From assembly GCF_000613125.1 (NCBI RefSeq), contig NZ_HG964497.1, positions 4,303,127 through 4,367,126 on the forward strand: DNA of 64,000 nt. The letters are read 5' to 3'. The DNA comes from Bacillus sp. EB01 (lineage in GTDB: Bacteria; Bacillota; Bacilli; Bacillales; Cytobacillaceae). The notes under the pieces were generated by a model that worked only from the letters and a program-made list of their open reading frames with translations, made no database searches and was not told the origin of the DNA. The translations under genes and the position numbers were made by a program. Of this stretch, positions 36,629-46,122 are shown piece by piece (the stretch's first letter is position 1; each line of letters starts with the position of its first letter).

Positions 36629-37735
36629 GTGAACGGAAAGGTTTTTATAATCGGACTAGGGTTGATAGGTGGATCTTTGGGCCTTTGTATAAAGAAGGCC
36701 CATCCGGCCTCAACCGTAATTGGGTATGATATCAGGAGCAGGCAGGCCAATCTGGCAGAAATGCTTGGACCAGTCGATAAAGCCGTTGGAACCATCCGGG
36801 AAGGCGCGGAAGAAGCTGATTTAATCATCATTTCAGCGCCGGTAAGGGAGACTGAGAGGATTCTGCAGGAATTGACTACCTGCAATCTTAAAGACACAGC
36901 CATTGTCACTGATACGGGGAGTACGAAGGATAAAATTTTTCAAATATCCGAACCGTTAAGGAAGCAGGGGATTTCGTTCATCGGTGGCCATCCGATGGCT
37001 GGGTCACACAAGAGCGGAATTACGGCTGCAAAAGAAAATTTATTTGAAAATGCATTTTACATATTATCACCAGATAAGGAAGAAAAGTCTGAGAACGTTT
37101 CATCCTTGAAAAATTGGCTAGTTGGAACGAACGCAAAATTTCTGGAACTTCCACCGGGCGAGCACGATTTTCTTGCTGGTGTGATTAGCCACTTTCCTCA
37201 TATTATTGCCGCCTCGATTGTCCACCAGACAGAAAAGCTTTCTGGTGACCATCCACTTCTGCCGAGGCTGGCGGCTGGAGGTTTCAAGGACATTACAAGG
37301 ATAGCTTCAAGCAGTCCCGAAATGTGGAGGGATATTCTTCTTCACAATAAAGAAACTCTTGTTTCACTGCTTGATATGTGGACCAAGGAAATGGATTCTG
37401 TTAAATCCTTGCTAATCGATTCAAATGAAGAGGCGATTGCTGCTTATTTTTCTGATGCAAAAACGTTCCGTGATGCCCTTCCAGTAAATAAGAAAGGTGC
37501 AATTCCGGCATTTTATGATTTGTTCGTCGATATTCCCGACTATCCCGGGGTTGTTTCGGAAGTTACTGGCTATCTTGCAAAAGAAAATATAAGCATAACA
37601 AATATTCGAATCATTGAAACTCGTGAAGAAATATACGGTGTTCTAGTAATCAGCTTCCAGACAGCTCATGATAGGGAGAAAGCTGTGAAGTGCATACAGA
37701 CATATACAACCTTTCCATTGGAATACGAAATTTAG
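36629..37735 (+). CDS. tyrA: prephenate dehydrogenase TyrA
   Basis: A 368-residue NAD-dependent enzyme making 4-hydroxyphenylpyruvate for tyrosine. The NAD fold [10 protein letters not shown] is at about residues 8-17, the catalytic His region is [12 protein letters not shown], and a C-terminal ACT domain (about 298-368, [16 protein letters not shown]) probably senses tyrosine. GTG start with GGGGAGTG upstream, 12 bases after hisC. Confidence 0.95.
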   Translation: MNGKVFIIGLGLIGGSLGLCIKKAHPASTVIGYDIRSRQANLAEMLGPVDKAVGTIREGAEEADLIIISAPVRETERILQELTTCNLKDTAIVTDTGSTKDKIFQISEPLRKQGISFIGGHPMAGSHKSGITAAKENLFENAFYILSPDKEEKSENVSSLKNWLVGTNAKFLELPPGEHDFLAGVISHFPHIIAASIVHQTEKLSGDHPLLPRLAAGGFKDITRIASSSPEMWRDILLHNKETLVSLLDMWTKEMDSVKSLLIDSNEEAIAAYFSDAKTFRDALPVNKKGAIPAFYDLFVDIPDYPGVVSEVTGYLAKENISITNIRIIETREEIYGVLVISFQTAHDREKAVKCIQTYTTFPLEYEI

Positions 37736-37754
37736 AAATGACCGGAGGCGGCGT

Positions 37755-39041
37755 ATGGACACTAAAATACTTACACCGGTTACATCAGGTTTATCAGGTG
37801 GTATAGCGATACCCGGTGACAAATCGATTTCTCACCGGGCCATAATGTTTGGCGCGATAGCTTCTGGTAAAACAGTAGTTAAGAACTTCCTTACGGGAAA
37901 TGACTGTTTGAGCACAGTTTCCTGTTTTAGAAAACTTGGTGTTGACATTGATGTAAATGGTACAACAGTTGAAATAGCAGGAAAAGGGATCGACGGGCTT
38001 ACAGAGTTCAATGGAACCCTTGATGTTGGGAATTCAGGTACAACGATCCGGCTAATGATGGGCCTTCTTGCTGGACGGCCATTTCCTTCGAAATTCACAG
38101 GAGATTCATCCATTGCCAAAAGGCCGATGAGCAGGGTAACCGATCCTTTAAAGGAAATGGGCTGTAAAATAGACGGAAACGATAATGGCAAGTATGTACC
38201 GATTACTGTGCAAGGCGGCGGTTTAAAAGGAATCTCCTATACGCTTCCTGTTGCTAGTGCACAAGTGAAATCGGCACTTCTCCTTGCTGGGCTCCAGGCG
38301 GAAGGGGAGACAGTCATTACCGAACCTGCGCCAACCAGGGACCATACTGAAAGAATGATTCGCCAATTCGGCGGAACGGTTAATGTATCAGACAATAAAA
38401 TCCTAATCAAAGGCGGACAACAACTCAAAGCAGCCGATATCACGGTGCCTGGAGACATTTCATCGGCCGCATTTTTTCTCGTTGCTGCAGCAATTGTGCC
38501 CAATAGTAAAATAGTTCTTAAAAACATAGGATTGAACTGGACTAGAACAGGAATTCTTGATGTTCTTGAAGAAATGGGCGCTTCTATTAAAATCAGCCAA
38601 TCTGACAGGGAAGCAAACGAACCAGCAGGTGATATAGTTGTAGAATCGTCAAGTTTGCGTGCTGCAACTATTAGGGGCAGCCTAATTCCAAGGCTTATTG
38701 ACGAGATTCCAATCATCGCTTTGCTAGCCACCCAGGCAGAAGGAGAGACGGTTATCAGTGACGCCCATGAACTTCGTGTAAAAGAAACGGACCGGATTGA
38801 AACAGTTGCCAGCGAACTCCGAAAACTTGGAGCAAAGATAGAAACAACTGAAGATGGGATGATTATTAAGGGTGGTACCAGATTGAGGGGAGGAAGGGTG
38901 TCTTCCCATGGCGATCACCGAATCGGGATGATGCTTTCAATCGCTTCACTAATATGTGAAAATGAGGTAATTGTTGAGGATGCAGGTTCCATTGCTGTAT
39001 CTTACCCGGACTTCTTTAAAGATCTCGACAGTCTTAAATAA
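37755..39041 (+). CDS. aroA: EPSP synthase AroA (AroE in B. subtilis naming)
   Basis: A 428-residue 3-phosphoshikimate 1-carboxyvinyltransferase. Motifs: [18 protein letters not shown] (about residues 17-34), [19 protein letters not shown] (family signature 1) and [19 protein letters not shown] (signature 2). With an Ala in the [14 protein letters not shown] loop it looks like the class II, bacterial Gram-positive type. GGAGGCGG precedes the ATG. Last gene of the operon. Confidence 0.96.
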   Translation: MDTKILTPVTSGLSGGIAIPGDKSISHRAIMFGAIASGKTVVKNFLTGNDCLSTVSCFRKLGVDIDVNGTTVEIAGKGIDGLTEFNGTLDVGNSGTTIRLMMGLLAGRPFPSKFTGDSSIAKRPMSRVTDPLKEMGCKIDGNDNGKYVPITVQGGGLKGISYTLPVASAQVKSALLLAGLQAEGETVITEPAPTRDHTERMIRQFGGTVNVSDNKILIKGGQQLKAADITVPGDISSAAFFLVAAAIVPNSKIVLKNIGLNWTRTGILDVLEEMGASIKISQSDREANEPAGDIVVESSSLRAATIRGSLIPRLIDEIPIIALLATQAEGETVISDAHELRVKETDRIETVASELRKLGAKIETTEDGMIIKGGTRLRGGRVSSHGDHRIGMMLSIASLICENEVIVEDAGSIAVSYPDFFKDLDSLK

Positions 39042-39057
39042 TATAAGTGCATTTACA

Positions 39058-39084
39058 AGGCGCAGTCGACAACTGCGTCTTTTT
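39058..39084 (+). terminator. intrinsic terminator after aroA
   Basis: GGCGCAGT / ACTGCGTC arms and T5. A family B repeat begins at the T-tract end. Confidence 0.85.
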
Positions 39085-39425
39085 GATGTTTAAGGGAATA
39101 AAAAATTTCGCGACTATGGATAACTTTTATTACTGAGCGTATCTACGTCTAGATCCACAAGGAACGCTTCGGCAGCATAAGCATCGCACGAAATTACGCA
39201 ATAGCTCACTGGAGGAGCGCCTACGCGTGCGCAAACTTCAGGCCTCCTCCCTATGATAAGTCATGCACGAATGCGCTAGCGCTCTTCGTGATTCCTTTAT
39301 CTCAGACGAAGTCCCTCCATTTTGTACGGCGATGACCACTAAGGAAAGCTCCTTAGAATAATCATGGCAGGGACGGGCGTTCTTTGCCTGTCACGAAGGC
39401 GCTTGCGCTTTTGTTCATTTGATAT
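39085..39425 (+). repeat. family B intergenic repeat, copy 2 (longest)
   Basis: Starts GATGTTTAAGG at the end of the aroA terminator. It follows copy 1 almost base for base to GCGCTAGCGCTCTTCG (39285), then continues with TCAGACGAAGTCCCTCC, AGCTCCTTAGAATAATCATGG, CAGGGACGGGCG and CCTGTCACGAAGGCGCTTGC. The last block is shared with the 45561 and 42541 copies. No gene is seen between aroA and 39555. Confidence 0.8.
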
Positions 39426-39554
39426 AAAAGGAAAATAATTTTGACCTTAAACTAAAATTTCTTTACTATATAATGACCGCCTCCCGTTCAGAATCCCTGC
39501 ATAAAACACATTCCCAAGCATAGCTTGTCTTAAGAGAAGCATGGGGGTGGGACA

Positions 39555-40442
39555 ATGACTTATATCATTGAAAATGCAGTTATACTTAGGGGTGACAAAT
39601 TATCCAGGGAATCAATTATGACTGATGGGACTGTAATCGAAGCGATTCGGCCTGACCTGTCGCGCTATACTTTTACCAAAATGAATGTCGGTGGTTTCAT
39701 AATGACACCAGCTTTTTCTGTACTTGATGGTTCAATTTTAGCTAATGATAACGCAGTACAGTCTTTGCATGGCTATTTAATGAGTGGTGTAACAACGGTT
39801 ATAACCTATATACAGATTCGTTATGAACGTGAGCTACATATCAAATTGGAGGAAGCGCACAAACAGCTTGAAGAATCACCGGCCGATTATGCGATTGCTG
39901 TTAAAATCCCCCTCTCAGGCCTTACCCCAGCCATTGTCAGGGAATGTAAAAGAAGAAAGGTTCCTGCAATTTTTGTTGAAGTGTCATCAGGAGCTTTTTT
40001 GGACAAGGCAGCCTGGGGGTGGATTAGGGAAGCGATGTTCCCGGGCAACTGCCCGCTTATTCCAATCTTCAATGAAAGTGAAAATGGCGCAGAAAAACAC
40101 CTGCTATCAAAATGGAAAAAGACAATGACTTCAGAGAAGTTGCCGAGTGTCCTGCATGAATTGAGAGAAAACATCCCATTGTCCCCATACGAATTAAATA
40201 AATTGGGCATCTATCCTCAGCGCTCCAGCCTGCTCCATAAATCAGAATTAAGTTATAATCTTTATATAGACGATTTTGAAGCTGAAAATGTTGATGAAGC
40301 TTCGATGTTTATTTATCATAGGAACAGGCTTGCGATAACCGTGAGGAGAGGCCAAATCATTCGCCATGCTAATCATGCAGGATTTCCAATAATGAATGGC
40401 GAACATATAAGTATAAAGACACATTCGTATTACTCTTTTTGA
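39555..40442 (+). CDS. amidohydrolase-like protein without visible metal ligands
   Basis: A 295-residue protein whose N-terminal third (IIENAVILRGDKLSRESIMTD, then GGFIMTPAFSVLDG) resembles the composite domain and first strand of dihydroorotase/amidohydrolase enzymes. At the place where those have HxH (as in PGFIDxHxH) it reads TPAFSVLDGS, and no other metal-binding His pair is obvious. I therefore read it as a degenerate member with an unknown, perhaps non-catalytic, role. GGGGGTGGG lies before the ATG. Single gene between two repeats. The assignment is tentative. Confidence 0.5.
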   Translation: MTYIIENAVILRGDKLSRESIMTDGTVIEAIRPDLSRYTFTKMNVGGFIMTPAFSVLDGSILANDNAVQSLHGYLMSGVTTVITYIQIRYERELHIKLEEAHKQLEESPADYAIAVKIPLSGLTPAIVRECKRRKVPAIFVEVSSGAFLDKAAWGWIREAMFPGNCPLIPIFNESENGAEKHLLSKWKKTMTSEKLPSVLHELRENIPLSPYELNKLGIYPQRSSLLHKSELSYNLYIDDFEAENVDEASMFIYHRNRLAITVRRGQIIRHANHAGFPIMNGEHISIKTHSYYSF

Positions 40443-40445
40443 AAT

Positions 40446-40577
40446 AAGCTGTGTTAATGGATATTGTTGATTTATTAGCATTGTTGATTGGAGCGGAAGG
40501 TGCGAAGACTCGTTGATGATTATTCTCAGGAGCTTCCCTTTATGCAGCGGAAATCAACAACGCTGTTTAACATAGCC
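40446..40577. repeat. family A repeat, frame with GCTGTGTTAA / TTTAACATAGCC ends
   Basis: AAGCTGTGTTAATGG at the left, four bases after the preceding stop, and GTTTAACATAGCCTT at the right. The core is internally deleted: GGAGCGGAAGGTGCGAAGAC runs straight into TTATTCTCAGGAGCTTCCC and GCGGAAATCAACAACG. Confidence 0.78.
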
Positions 40578-40609
40578 TTGTAAATAAGGAATAGAGGCGG
40601 AAAAATCTA

Positions 40610-41869
40610 ATGGTTCGAATTAAAAAAATTATTGCCATGCTGGAAAATGGACAACATACAGAAGCTATCAATGAATATAATGAAGTATTAAAAACAGGGT
40701 CAGCGGATGAAAAATTCCTTCTTGGAGAGGAATTCCTCCAATACGGTTTTCTCGAGGAGGCAATCGCTTTATTTGAAAACCTTCTTTTGTTTTATCCTGG
40801 TGAAGGTGAAATCATGGTCCTTCTTGCAGAAGCCTATATTGACAATAATCAGGAGGAAAAAGCAATCCTGCTCCTTGAGGAAATCGAACAAGACGACCCT
40901 TCCTATGGCGAAGCTTTATTGTTATTGGCAGATTTATATCAGATGGATGGACTTTATGAGGTAAGTGAGAGGAAATTAATCGCTGCTAAAGAATCGTTGC
41001 CAAATGAGCCTGTGATTGATTTTGCCCTTGCGGAATTGTACAGTACGATGGGCGAAGTGAAAAAAGCACTACATTTTTATGATGAAGTATTAAAGGACAG
41101 TGAAACAATAGCCGGTGTCAATATTCATGAAAGGCTAGCGGAAATTCTGAGTGCATCTGGTTCTTTTGAGGAAGCTCTGCCCCATTTTGAAAAGGCTCTG
41201 GAAGACAAGCTGGAAATCAATACTTTATTCGGCTTTGCATTTACAGCTTTGCAAGCGGGATACAGCCGTATTGCAATAGAAAAGTTCACCGAATTAAAAA
41301 GCATTGATCCCGAGTATCACTCATTATACCTGTATTTGGCAAAGGCACATGAGCAGGAAGAAGAACTCCAGCAGGCGTTTGAGATTGTCCAAGAGGGAAT
41401 AAGGCTTGATGAATTTAATAAGGACTTGTTTTTCTTTGGTGGAAAAATTGCTCTGAAGCTTGGTCTCGAAGATAAATCAGAAGAGCTGCTCCGCGGTGCA
41501 ATCGTACTGGATCCGGGGTTTTCTGAGGCGGCGCTTACGCTCAATAAGCTTTTCATACATCAGGAGCGATACGCTGACGTAATTGACTTGATTGGGGAAC
41601 TAGACCTAGCAGAACATGCCGAGCCCCAATTCCTTTGGGATGCAGCTATCAGCTATAACAAACTAGAGGATTATAAAAAGGCATCAGACAATTATGAGAA
41701 TGCATACACTTTCTTTAAGAACAATGAAAATTTTATGAATGATTATGGATATTTTCTAATAGAAGAAGGAAAAACGGGTAAAGCTGCCGAAGTTTTTAGT
41801 AAGTTATTAAATATCGATCCAACAAATGAGGAATATGCCGAATTGGTTGAACGGCTTTCACAGGAATAA
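40610..41869 (+). CDS. ypiA: TPR-repeat protein YpiA
   Basis: A 419-residue protein made of tandem tetratricopeptide repeats from end to end (for example [20 protein letters not shown] and [13 protein letters not shown]), so a helical protein-binding scaffold. It stands just before ypiB (reoY), as in other bacilli; the neighbourhood suggests a link with the ClpCP-dependent control of MurA, but that is inference. The ribosome binding site is weak: GAGG lies 13 bases from the ATG at 40610; the next ATG (40637) is possible. Confidence 0.85.
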   Translation: MVRIKKIIAMLENGQHTEAINEYNEVLKTGSADEKFLLGEEFLQYGFLEEAIALFENLLLFYPGEGEIMVLLAEAYIDNNQEEKAILLLEEIEQDDPSYGEALLLLADLYQMDGLYEVSERKLIAAKESLPNEPVIDFALAELYSTMGEVKKALHFYDEVLKDSETIAGVNIHERLAEILSASGSFEEALPHFEKALEDKLEINTLFGFAFTALQAGYSRIAIEKFTELKSIDPEYHSLYLYLAKAHEQEEELQQAFEIVQEGIRLDEFNKDLFFFGGKIALKLGLEDKSEELLRGAIVLDPGFSEAALTLNKLFIHQERYADVIDLIGELDLAEHAEPQFLWDAAISYNKLEDYKKASDNYENAYTFFKNNENFMNDYGYFLIEEGKTGKAAEVFSKLLNIDPTNEEYAELVERLSQE

Positions 41870-41900
41870 AGAAGTTATTAAGCAGAGGAGGGAAATGATC

Positions 41901-42467
41901 ATGGCAACCCCTGTATCTGTCAACGAGAAAAAAGACTTTATCAGATGGTTTTTGAACCATTATCAATTAAAAAGGCGAGAATGTGTTTGGATCCTCAATT
42001 ATCTTATGAGCCACGACCAACTGATGGAAAAGGTGCATTTTGTTGATCAGGCACAATATTGCCCCAGGGGCCTTATCATGTCCACTCATTGCACAGACAA
42101 AGTGCCGTTTCGATTTTATAAGGAAAATATAATGACAACCGATGCTGAGAAGTCTTTTCATGACATCAGGCTGAACAGGGAGGAAGAAATATATATCCAG
42201 CTCAATTTTAACGCCTCCAATAAAGTTCATCAGTATGCGGCTGTTCTTGAAGATAACCCTTATATGCCAAGGCATTTGCAGGTGAATGAAAAGGATAAGG
42301 TAATTGCGGAACAGTTCCTCAACTATAGTATCCAGCGTTTTAATGAGGAAAAACTGCTCCTTCTGATTGATGAGGCACTTGATAAGCAGGACAAAGAAGC
42401 ATTCCTTCTCTTTACCGAACAATTGAACAGAATGAAAAAGCCGCACCAATATGAAAACCAATTGTAG
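41901..42467 (+). CDS. reoY: ReoY (YpiB), UPF0302 protein
   Basis: A 188-residue cytoplasmic protein of the YpiB family. In Listeria and B. subtilis ReoY promotes ClpCP degradation of MurA and so tunes peptidoglycan synthesis. Conserved blocks: [20 protein letters not shown] near the N terminus and [18 protein letters not shown] in the C-terminal half. Starts: GAGGAGGG lies eight bases before the ATG at 41901, so it is preferred over 41895 and the long upstream extension. It follows ypiA by about 30 bases. Confidence 0.88.
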   Translation: MATPVSVNEKKDFIRWFLNHYQLKRRECVWILNYLMSHDQLMEKVHFVDQAQYCPRGLIMSTHCTDKVPFRFYKENIMTTDAEKSFHDIRLNREEEIYIQLNFNASNKVHQYAAVLEDNPYMPRHLQVNEKDKVIAEQFLNYSIQRFNEEKLLLLIDEALDKQDKEAFLLFTEQLNRMKKPHQYENQL

Positions 42468-42511
42468 GCGGATTTCCCAATAAGGGAAGCATGACGTTAA
42501 TATTAGGATGG

Positions 42512-42542
42512 AAGGCTCGCCAAACGCGGGCTTTCTTTTTTT
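42512..42542 (+). terminator. intrinsic terminator after reoY
   Basis: AGGCTCGC / GCGGGCTT arms (one G-T pair) followed by a T-rich tail. Confidence 0.75.
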
Positions 42543-42597
42543 GTTCAGGGACAGGAGTTTATTGGCTGTCACGAAGGCGCTTGCACTTTTGTTCTTT
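42541..42597 (+). repeat. family B fragment
   Basis: TGTTCAGGGACAGGAG and GGCTGTCACGAAGGCGCTTGC directly after the reoY terminator match only the right-hand end of the 39085 and 45561 copies. Confidence 0.6.
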
Positions 42598-42674
42598 TTT
42601 TATCTTTTAAATTCACTTTCGCTCTTTAAGGATGGTATGATGGAAACAGTTACAGAACAAAGGAGAGACATTGG

Positions 42675-43139
42675 ATGAAATGGGTTTCACAGGATATTGC
42701 TCAATACATACAATCAAAAGAATATATTGATACCGCAATTGTTCCGCTGGTGCCAGTTAGTTTAGGGGACAAGATGCCACAGTCTGCCTCGATGTCCGAA
42801 TTTATTGGAATTCTGGCTTTAGGACTTGAAAGGCAATTTGCCGGAAGAGCGCTGTTGTTGCCTTCTTTTACATATTTACATACTGAAAATCGCCAGGAAA
42901 TTGAGGTGCGGCTGAAACGTTGGGAAACAGGTCTAGAAGAGGAGGGGCTCCGCCATATATTTTTTGTGACCTCGGACCAGGTATGGATACAGTCCAATGA
43001 CGCACTTGCGGGTACATTGCTGTGGCTTCCATCATTGCCGTTATCAAGTATGGATGATCAACAAAAGAAAACGCTTATCAACGAACAGGTGAAACAATTG
43101 TCTGAGCTTTTTACATCGAAATGGCGAGAAGAAAAATAA
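42675..43139 (+). CDS. ypiF: YpiF-like protein (DUF2487)
   Basis: A 154-residue soluble protein starting MKWVSQDIAQYIQSKEYIDT. By position, just before qcrA, and by size it corresponds to B. subtilis YpiF (DUF2487). It has no membrane segment and no known function. AAAGGAGAG precedes the ATG. A gap of about 215 bases separates it from qcrA, which therefore has its own promoter region. Confidence 0.8.
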   Translation: MKWVSQDIAQYIQSKEYIDTAIVPLVPVSLGDKMPQSASMSEFIGILALGLERQFAGRALLLPSFTYLHTENRQEIEVRLKRWETGLEEEGLRHIFFVTSDQVWIQSNDALAGTLLWLPSLPLSSMDDQQKKTLINEQVKQLSELFTSKWREEK

Positions 43140-43356
43140 TAAATTATTCAATCCAACAATCAATTTTACTTCTGCCATCCATATTGGGCATTTTTAACAC
43201 AATGTAATAATAAAAAAAGCAAGAAATTAAGGAAAAATGAAAAGTTCACAAAATAGTATAATATTGACCTTGAATTCAGATTGATATATCATGATAATGT
43301 CCTAGTTAAAATTAGTAAATGTACGGACTTAACGTGTGAACAGAGGGGGGAGAAGC

Positions 43357-43863
43357 ATGAGTAAGCATCGAGTTTCAAGAAGGCAGTTCTTAAGCTATAC
43401 TTTAACAGGCGTTGGGGGATTCATGGCTGCTGGCATGCTAATGCCGATGGTTCGCTTTGCCATTGATCCAATGCTAAAAGCCGACAGTGCCGGGGATTTT
43501 ATTCCGACGTCACAAAAAATGTCAGACCTGACCGAAGAGCCGGTACGGGTAGATTATTCCTTCAAGCAAAAGGATGCTTGGTATGAATCTGAAGTGACCC
43601 AAACTGCTTGGGTTTATAAAAACGAGGAAGGCAAAATTATTGCCCTTTCACCAGTTTGTAAACACCTTGGCTGTACGGTCGGCTGGAATAACAACCCAGA
43701 ATTTGAAAATGAGTTTTACTGCCAATGCCATGGGGGGCGTTATGAAAAAAGCGGTAAGCTTATCCCGGGGACACCGCCAATCAACTCGCTTGATATGTAC
43801 CCGGTTAAGGAAAAAGACGGCTATCTGTATTTAGGCAAGCCGCAGCCATGGAAGGAGGTCTAG
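43357..43863 (+). CDS. qcrA: menaquinol:cytochrome c reductase Rieske subunit QcrA
   Basis: A 168-residue Rieske iron-sulfur subunit of the cytochrome b6c complex. An N-terminal twin-arginine type segment SRRQFLSY precedes one membrane helix (about residues 16-36). The 2Fe-2S ligands are in CKHLGCTVGW and CQCHGGRY. AGAGGGGGGAG precedes the ATG at 43357; an ATG at 43336 in frame would overlap poorly with any site. First gene of qcrABC. Confidence 0.96.
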   Translation: MSKHRVSRRQFLSYTLTGVGGFMAAGMLMPMVRFAIDPMLKADSAGDFIPTSQKMSDLTEEPVRVDYSFKQKDAWYESEVTQTAWVYKNEEGKIIALSPVCKHLGCTVGWNNNPEFENEFYCQCHGGRYEKSGKLIPGTPPINSLDMYPVKEKDGYLYLGKPQPWKEV

Positions 43864-43866
43864 CCC

Positions 43867-44541
43867 GTGTTAAACAAGATTTATGATTGGGTAGACGAGC
43901 GTCTCGATATTACGCCGTTATGGCGGGATATTGCTGACCACGAAGTGCCTGAGCACGTTAACCCTGCCCATCACTTTTCTGCATTCGTATACTGTTTTGG
44001 CGGACTGACGTTCTTTATCACCGTCATTCAAATCCTGTCCGGAATGTTCCTGACCATGTATTATGTTCCGGATATAAAAAATGCTTGGCAATCTGTTTAT
44101 TATCTTCAAAATGAAGTCGCTTTCGGACAAATCGTCCGAGGTATGCATCACTGGGGTGCGAGCCTTGTCATCGTTATGATGTTCCTACATACATTAAGGG
44201 TATTCTTCCAGGGAGCGTATAAAAAGCCTCGTGAACTGAACTGGATTGTTGGCGTACTTATTTTCTTCGTTATGCTTGGCCTTGGACTTACAGGCTACTT
44301 ATTGCCATGGGATATGAAAGCGCTATTTGCAACAAAGGTTACGTTGCAAATTGTCGAATCTGTACCATTAATTGGACCTTATCTAAAAGCCTTGATGGCA
44401 GGACACCAGGAAATTGTTGGTGCACAGACGATTTCCCGCTTCTTCGCGATTCACGTTTTCTTCCTGCCTGCTGCTCTGTTGGGTCTAATGGGAGCCCACT
44501 TCCTTATGATCCGTAAGCAGGGTATCTCGGGGCCGCTATAA
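43867..44541 (+). CDS. qcrB: cytochrome b6 subunit QcrB
   Basis: A 224-residue membrane protein carrying the b hemes, four helices. Heme-ligand histidines occur in MHHWGASLVIVMMFLHTLRVF (helix B) and in RFFAIHVFFLPA (helix D). The length equals B. subtilis QcrB. GTG start after GGAGGTCTAG, three bases past the qcrA stop. A structured repeat of about 150 bases follows before qcrC. Confidence 0.96.
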   Translation: MLNKIYDWVDERLDITPLWRDIADHEVPEHVNPAHHFSAFVYCFGGLTFFITVIQILSGMFLTMYYVPDIKNAWQSVYYLQNEVAFGQIVRGMHHWGASLVIVMMFLHTLRVFFQGAYKKPRELNWIVGVLIFFVMLGLGLTGYLLPWDMKALFATKVTLQIVESVPLIGPYLKALMAGHQEIVGAQTISRFFAIHVFFLPAALLGLMGAHFLMIRKQGISGPL

Positions 44542-44546
44542 AAGGA

Positions 44547-44694
44547 CCTTCCATCAGGAGGGGATAACTTTCCCCGCTGAGAGGTAAGTTATCCGATAGG
44601 ACCTTGACAGGGCAGTTGACGTTTTGCCTGGATTCCAGGGAACTCTTTGAATCTTGCAGAGAGAGTTACTGCACGTTAAGAGTAGGTTAATAAT
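44547..44694 (+). repeat. structured element (family C) inside the qcr operon
   Basis: Blocks CTTCCATCAG, GGACCTT, GGGCAGTTGA, TGAATCTTG, TTACTGCACGTTAAGAGT lie in the same order as on the - strand of 15715-15876. Stems seen: GAGGGG / CCCC near 44557-44575, CCTGG / CCAGG at 44627-44639, and GCAGT / ACTGC closing the second domain. It separates qcrB from qcrC by 211 bases where close spacing is expected. Confidence 0.75.
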
Positions 44695-44700
44695 TTGCGG

Positions 44701-44721
44701 CGGGACTTTCATAGTCCTGCT
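44701..44721 (+). promoter_or_regulatory. hairpin upstream of the qcrC ribosome binding site
   Basis: CGGGACT / AGTCCTG arms with loop TTTCAT, ending 15 bases before AAGGAGGGGG. No T-tract follows; it may act as a 5' processing or stability end for a qcrC message. Confidence 0.4.
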
Positions 44722-44752
44722 CTAAATGACGATAAAGGAGGGGGATTTTTCG

Positions 44753-45526
44753 ATGCATCGCGGAAAAGGTATGAAGTTTGTTGGCGATTCACGTGTGTTG
44801 GCGCCTTCTGAGCGTAAACCGATGACTCCCAAAGACTATTCGGAATACCCTGGAAAAACAGAAGCCTTTTGGCCAAACTTCCTCTTGAAGGAATGGCTGG
44901 TTGGCGCAGTTTTCCTGGTTGGTTTTCTATGTTTGACGGTGGCGCATCCATCACCGTTAGAAAGAATTGCAGATCCGACGGATGCGGGCTATATTCCGCT
45001 TCCTGACTGGTATTTTATGTTTTTGTATCAATTGTTGAAATATACGTATGCTTCGGGACCATATAATGCAATCGGTTCAATGGTCATACCTGGCCTTGCA
45101 TTCGGCGCATTACTGCTTGCTCCATTCATTGATAGGGGACCCGAACGGAAACCTTCGAAACGCCCTGCTGCAACAGCTTTCATGCTTCTCGCTGTCGCTG
45201 GGATCTTCTACCTTACATGGGAAGTTGTTGATACTCATGACTGGGCAGCTGCAAAGCGCCAGGGAGCAATTGTGGAAGGCGCCAATATTGATAAAGAGGC
45301 CGACGGATATAAAATTTATCAGGATCAGGGTTGTATCAGCTGCCACGGTGCAGAGCTTCAGGGTGGTGCCGGTGGTGCAAAACTAATCGGTGCAGGCTTT
45401 GATGCAGAGCACATCGCAAAAGTTGCGGTTGAAGGTAAAGGCAAAATGCCAGCTGGTATGTTTAAAGGTACTGATGAAGAACTGAAAGTTTTATCCGAAT
45501 ATATCGCTAACTTAAAGAGTGAATAA
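44753..45526 (+). CDS. qcrC: cytochrome b/c subunit QcrC
   Basis: A 257-residue fusion of a subunit IV-like membrane part (three helices, about residues 45-65, 105-125 and 138-158) with a C-terminal cytochrome c domain whose heme site is CISCHGAEL. The start MHRGKGMKFVGDSRV is the conserved family N terminus; the ATG at 44726 in frame is rejected. A very strong AAGGAGGGGG site lies upstream, as may be needed given the long gap after qcrB. Confidence 0.96.
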   Translation: MHRGKGMKFVGDSRVLAPSERKPMTPKDYSEYPGKTEAFWPNFLLKEWLVGAVFLVGFLCLTVAHPSPLERIADPTDAGYIPLPDWYFMFLYQLLKYTYASGPYNAIGSMVIPGLAFGALLLAPFIDRGPERKPSKRPAATAFMLLAVAGIFYLTWEVVDTHDWAAAKRQGAIVEGANIDKEADGYKIYQDQGCISCHGAELQGGAGGAKLIGAGFDAEHIAKVAVEGKGKMPAGMFKGTDEELKVLSEYIANLKSE

Positions 45527-45529
45527 TCT

Positions 45530-45562
45530 TGAGGCCGGTGGGGTGAACCACCGGTCTTTTTA
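45530..45562 (+). terminator. intrinsic terminator after qcrC
   Basis: GGCCGGTGG / CCACCGGTC arms, T5; a family B repeat begins at once. Confidence 0.9.
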
Positions 45563-45797
45563 ATGTTTAATGAAATTATAAATTTCGCGACTGTGGATAA
45601 CTTTTATTACTGAGCATATCTACGTCTAGCTCCATAAGGAAAGCTTCCCCGAAAATGCATCGTACGAAATTGCGCGATAGCGTAATGAGGAGCGCCTACG
45701 CGTGCGCAAACTTCAGGCCTCCTCCTGAGAATAATCATCGCAGGGACAGGCGGTTTTTGCCTGTCACGAAGGCGCTTGCGCTTGTTCTTTATGCAGG
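45561..45797 (+). repeat. family B intergenic repeat, copy 3
   Basis: Starts AATGTTTAATGAAATTAT at the qcrC terminator T-tract and follows copies 1 and 2 through GTCTAGCTCCA and GGAGCGCCTACGCG to CAGGCCTCCTCC, then jumps to AGAATAATCATCGCAGGG and CCTGTCACGAAGGCGCTTGC. Confidence 0.8.
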
Positions 45798-46067
45798 GGT
45801 GGAGCTGCGGATTGGTATGTAATTTTCTAGTTGATAGATACACATTATAGTTCTATTCTATTAGAACTAAGTATTGTATTTCTCCACTTGACCGACTTCC
45901 TGTTAATTTCCATTTTTAGAATTAATATATTCGTGCTTTAAACTAGGTTGATGGTAATGTTCAGGGACGGAACGATAAGATGTACAAGGCATTAACGTTT
46001 CCACGAAGCGATATCCAACATACACTACCATGTTTTAATATAAGGCGGGATTATCTTTTGCTGTTTT
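45798..46067. other. intergenic, no gene seen
   Basis: No coding frame. A dyad TAGTTCTA-six bases-TAGAACTA lies at 45848-45869, and a short family B piece (TGTTCAGGGACGG) near 45959. Confidence 0.4.
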
Positions 46068-46098
46068 CGATTTTGTGATACCATCAACCCATACATAT
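46068..46098 (+). promoter_or_regulatory. candidate sigma-E promoter upstream of ypjA
   Basis: CGATTTT, 15-base spacer, CATACATAT, 25 bases before the ypjA start. It fits the sigma-E -10 well and the -35 moderately. Confidence 0.35.
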
Positions 46099-46122
46099 TT
46101 TACGTAAAGGCGGAAATTTTTT

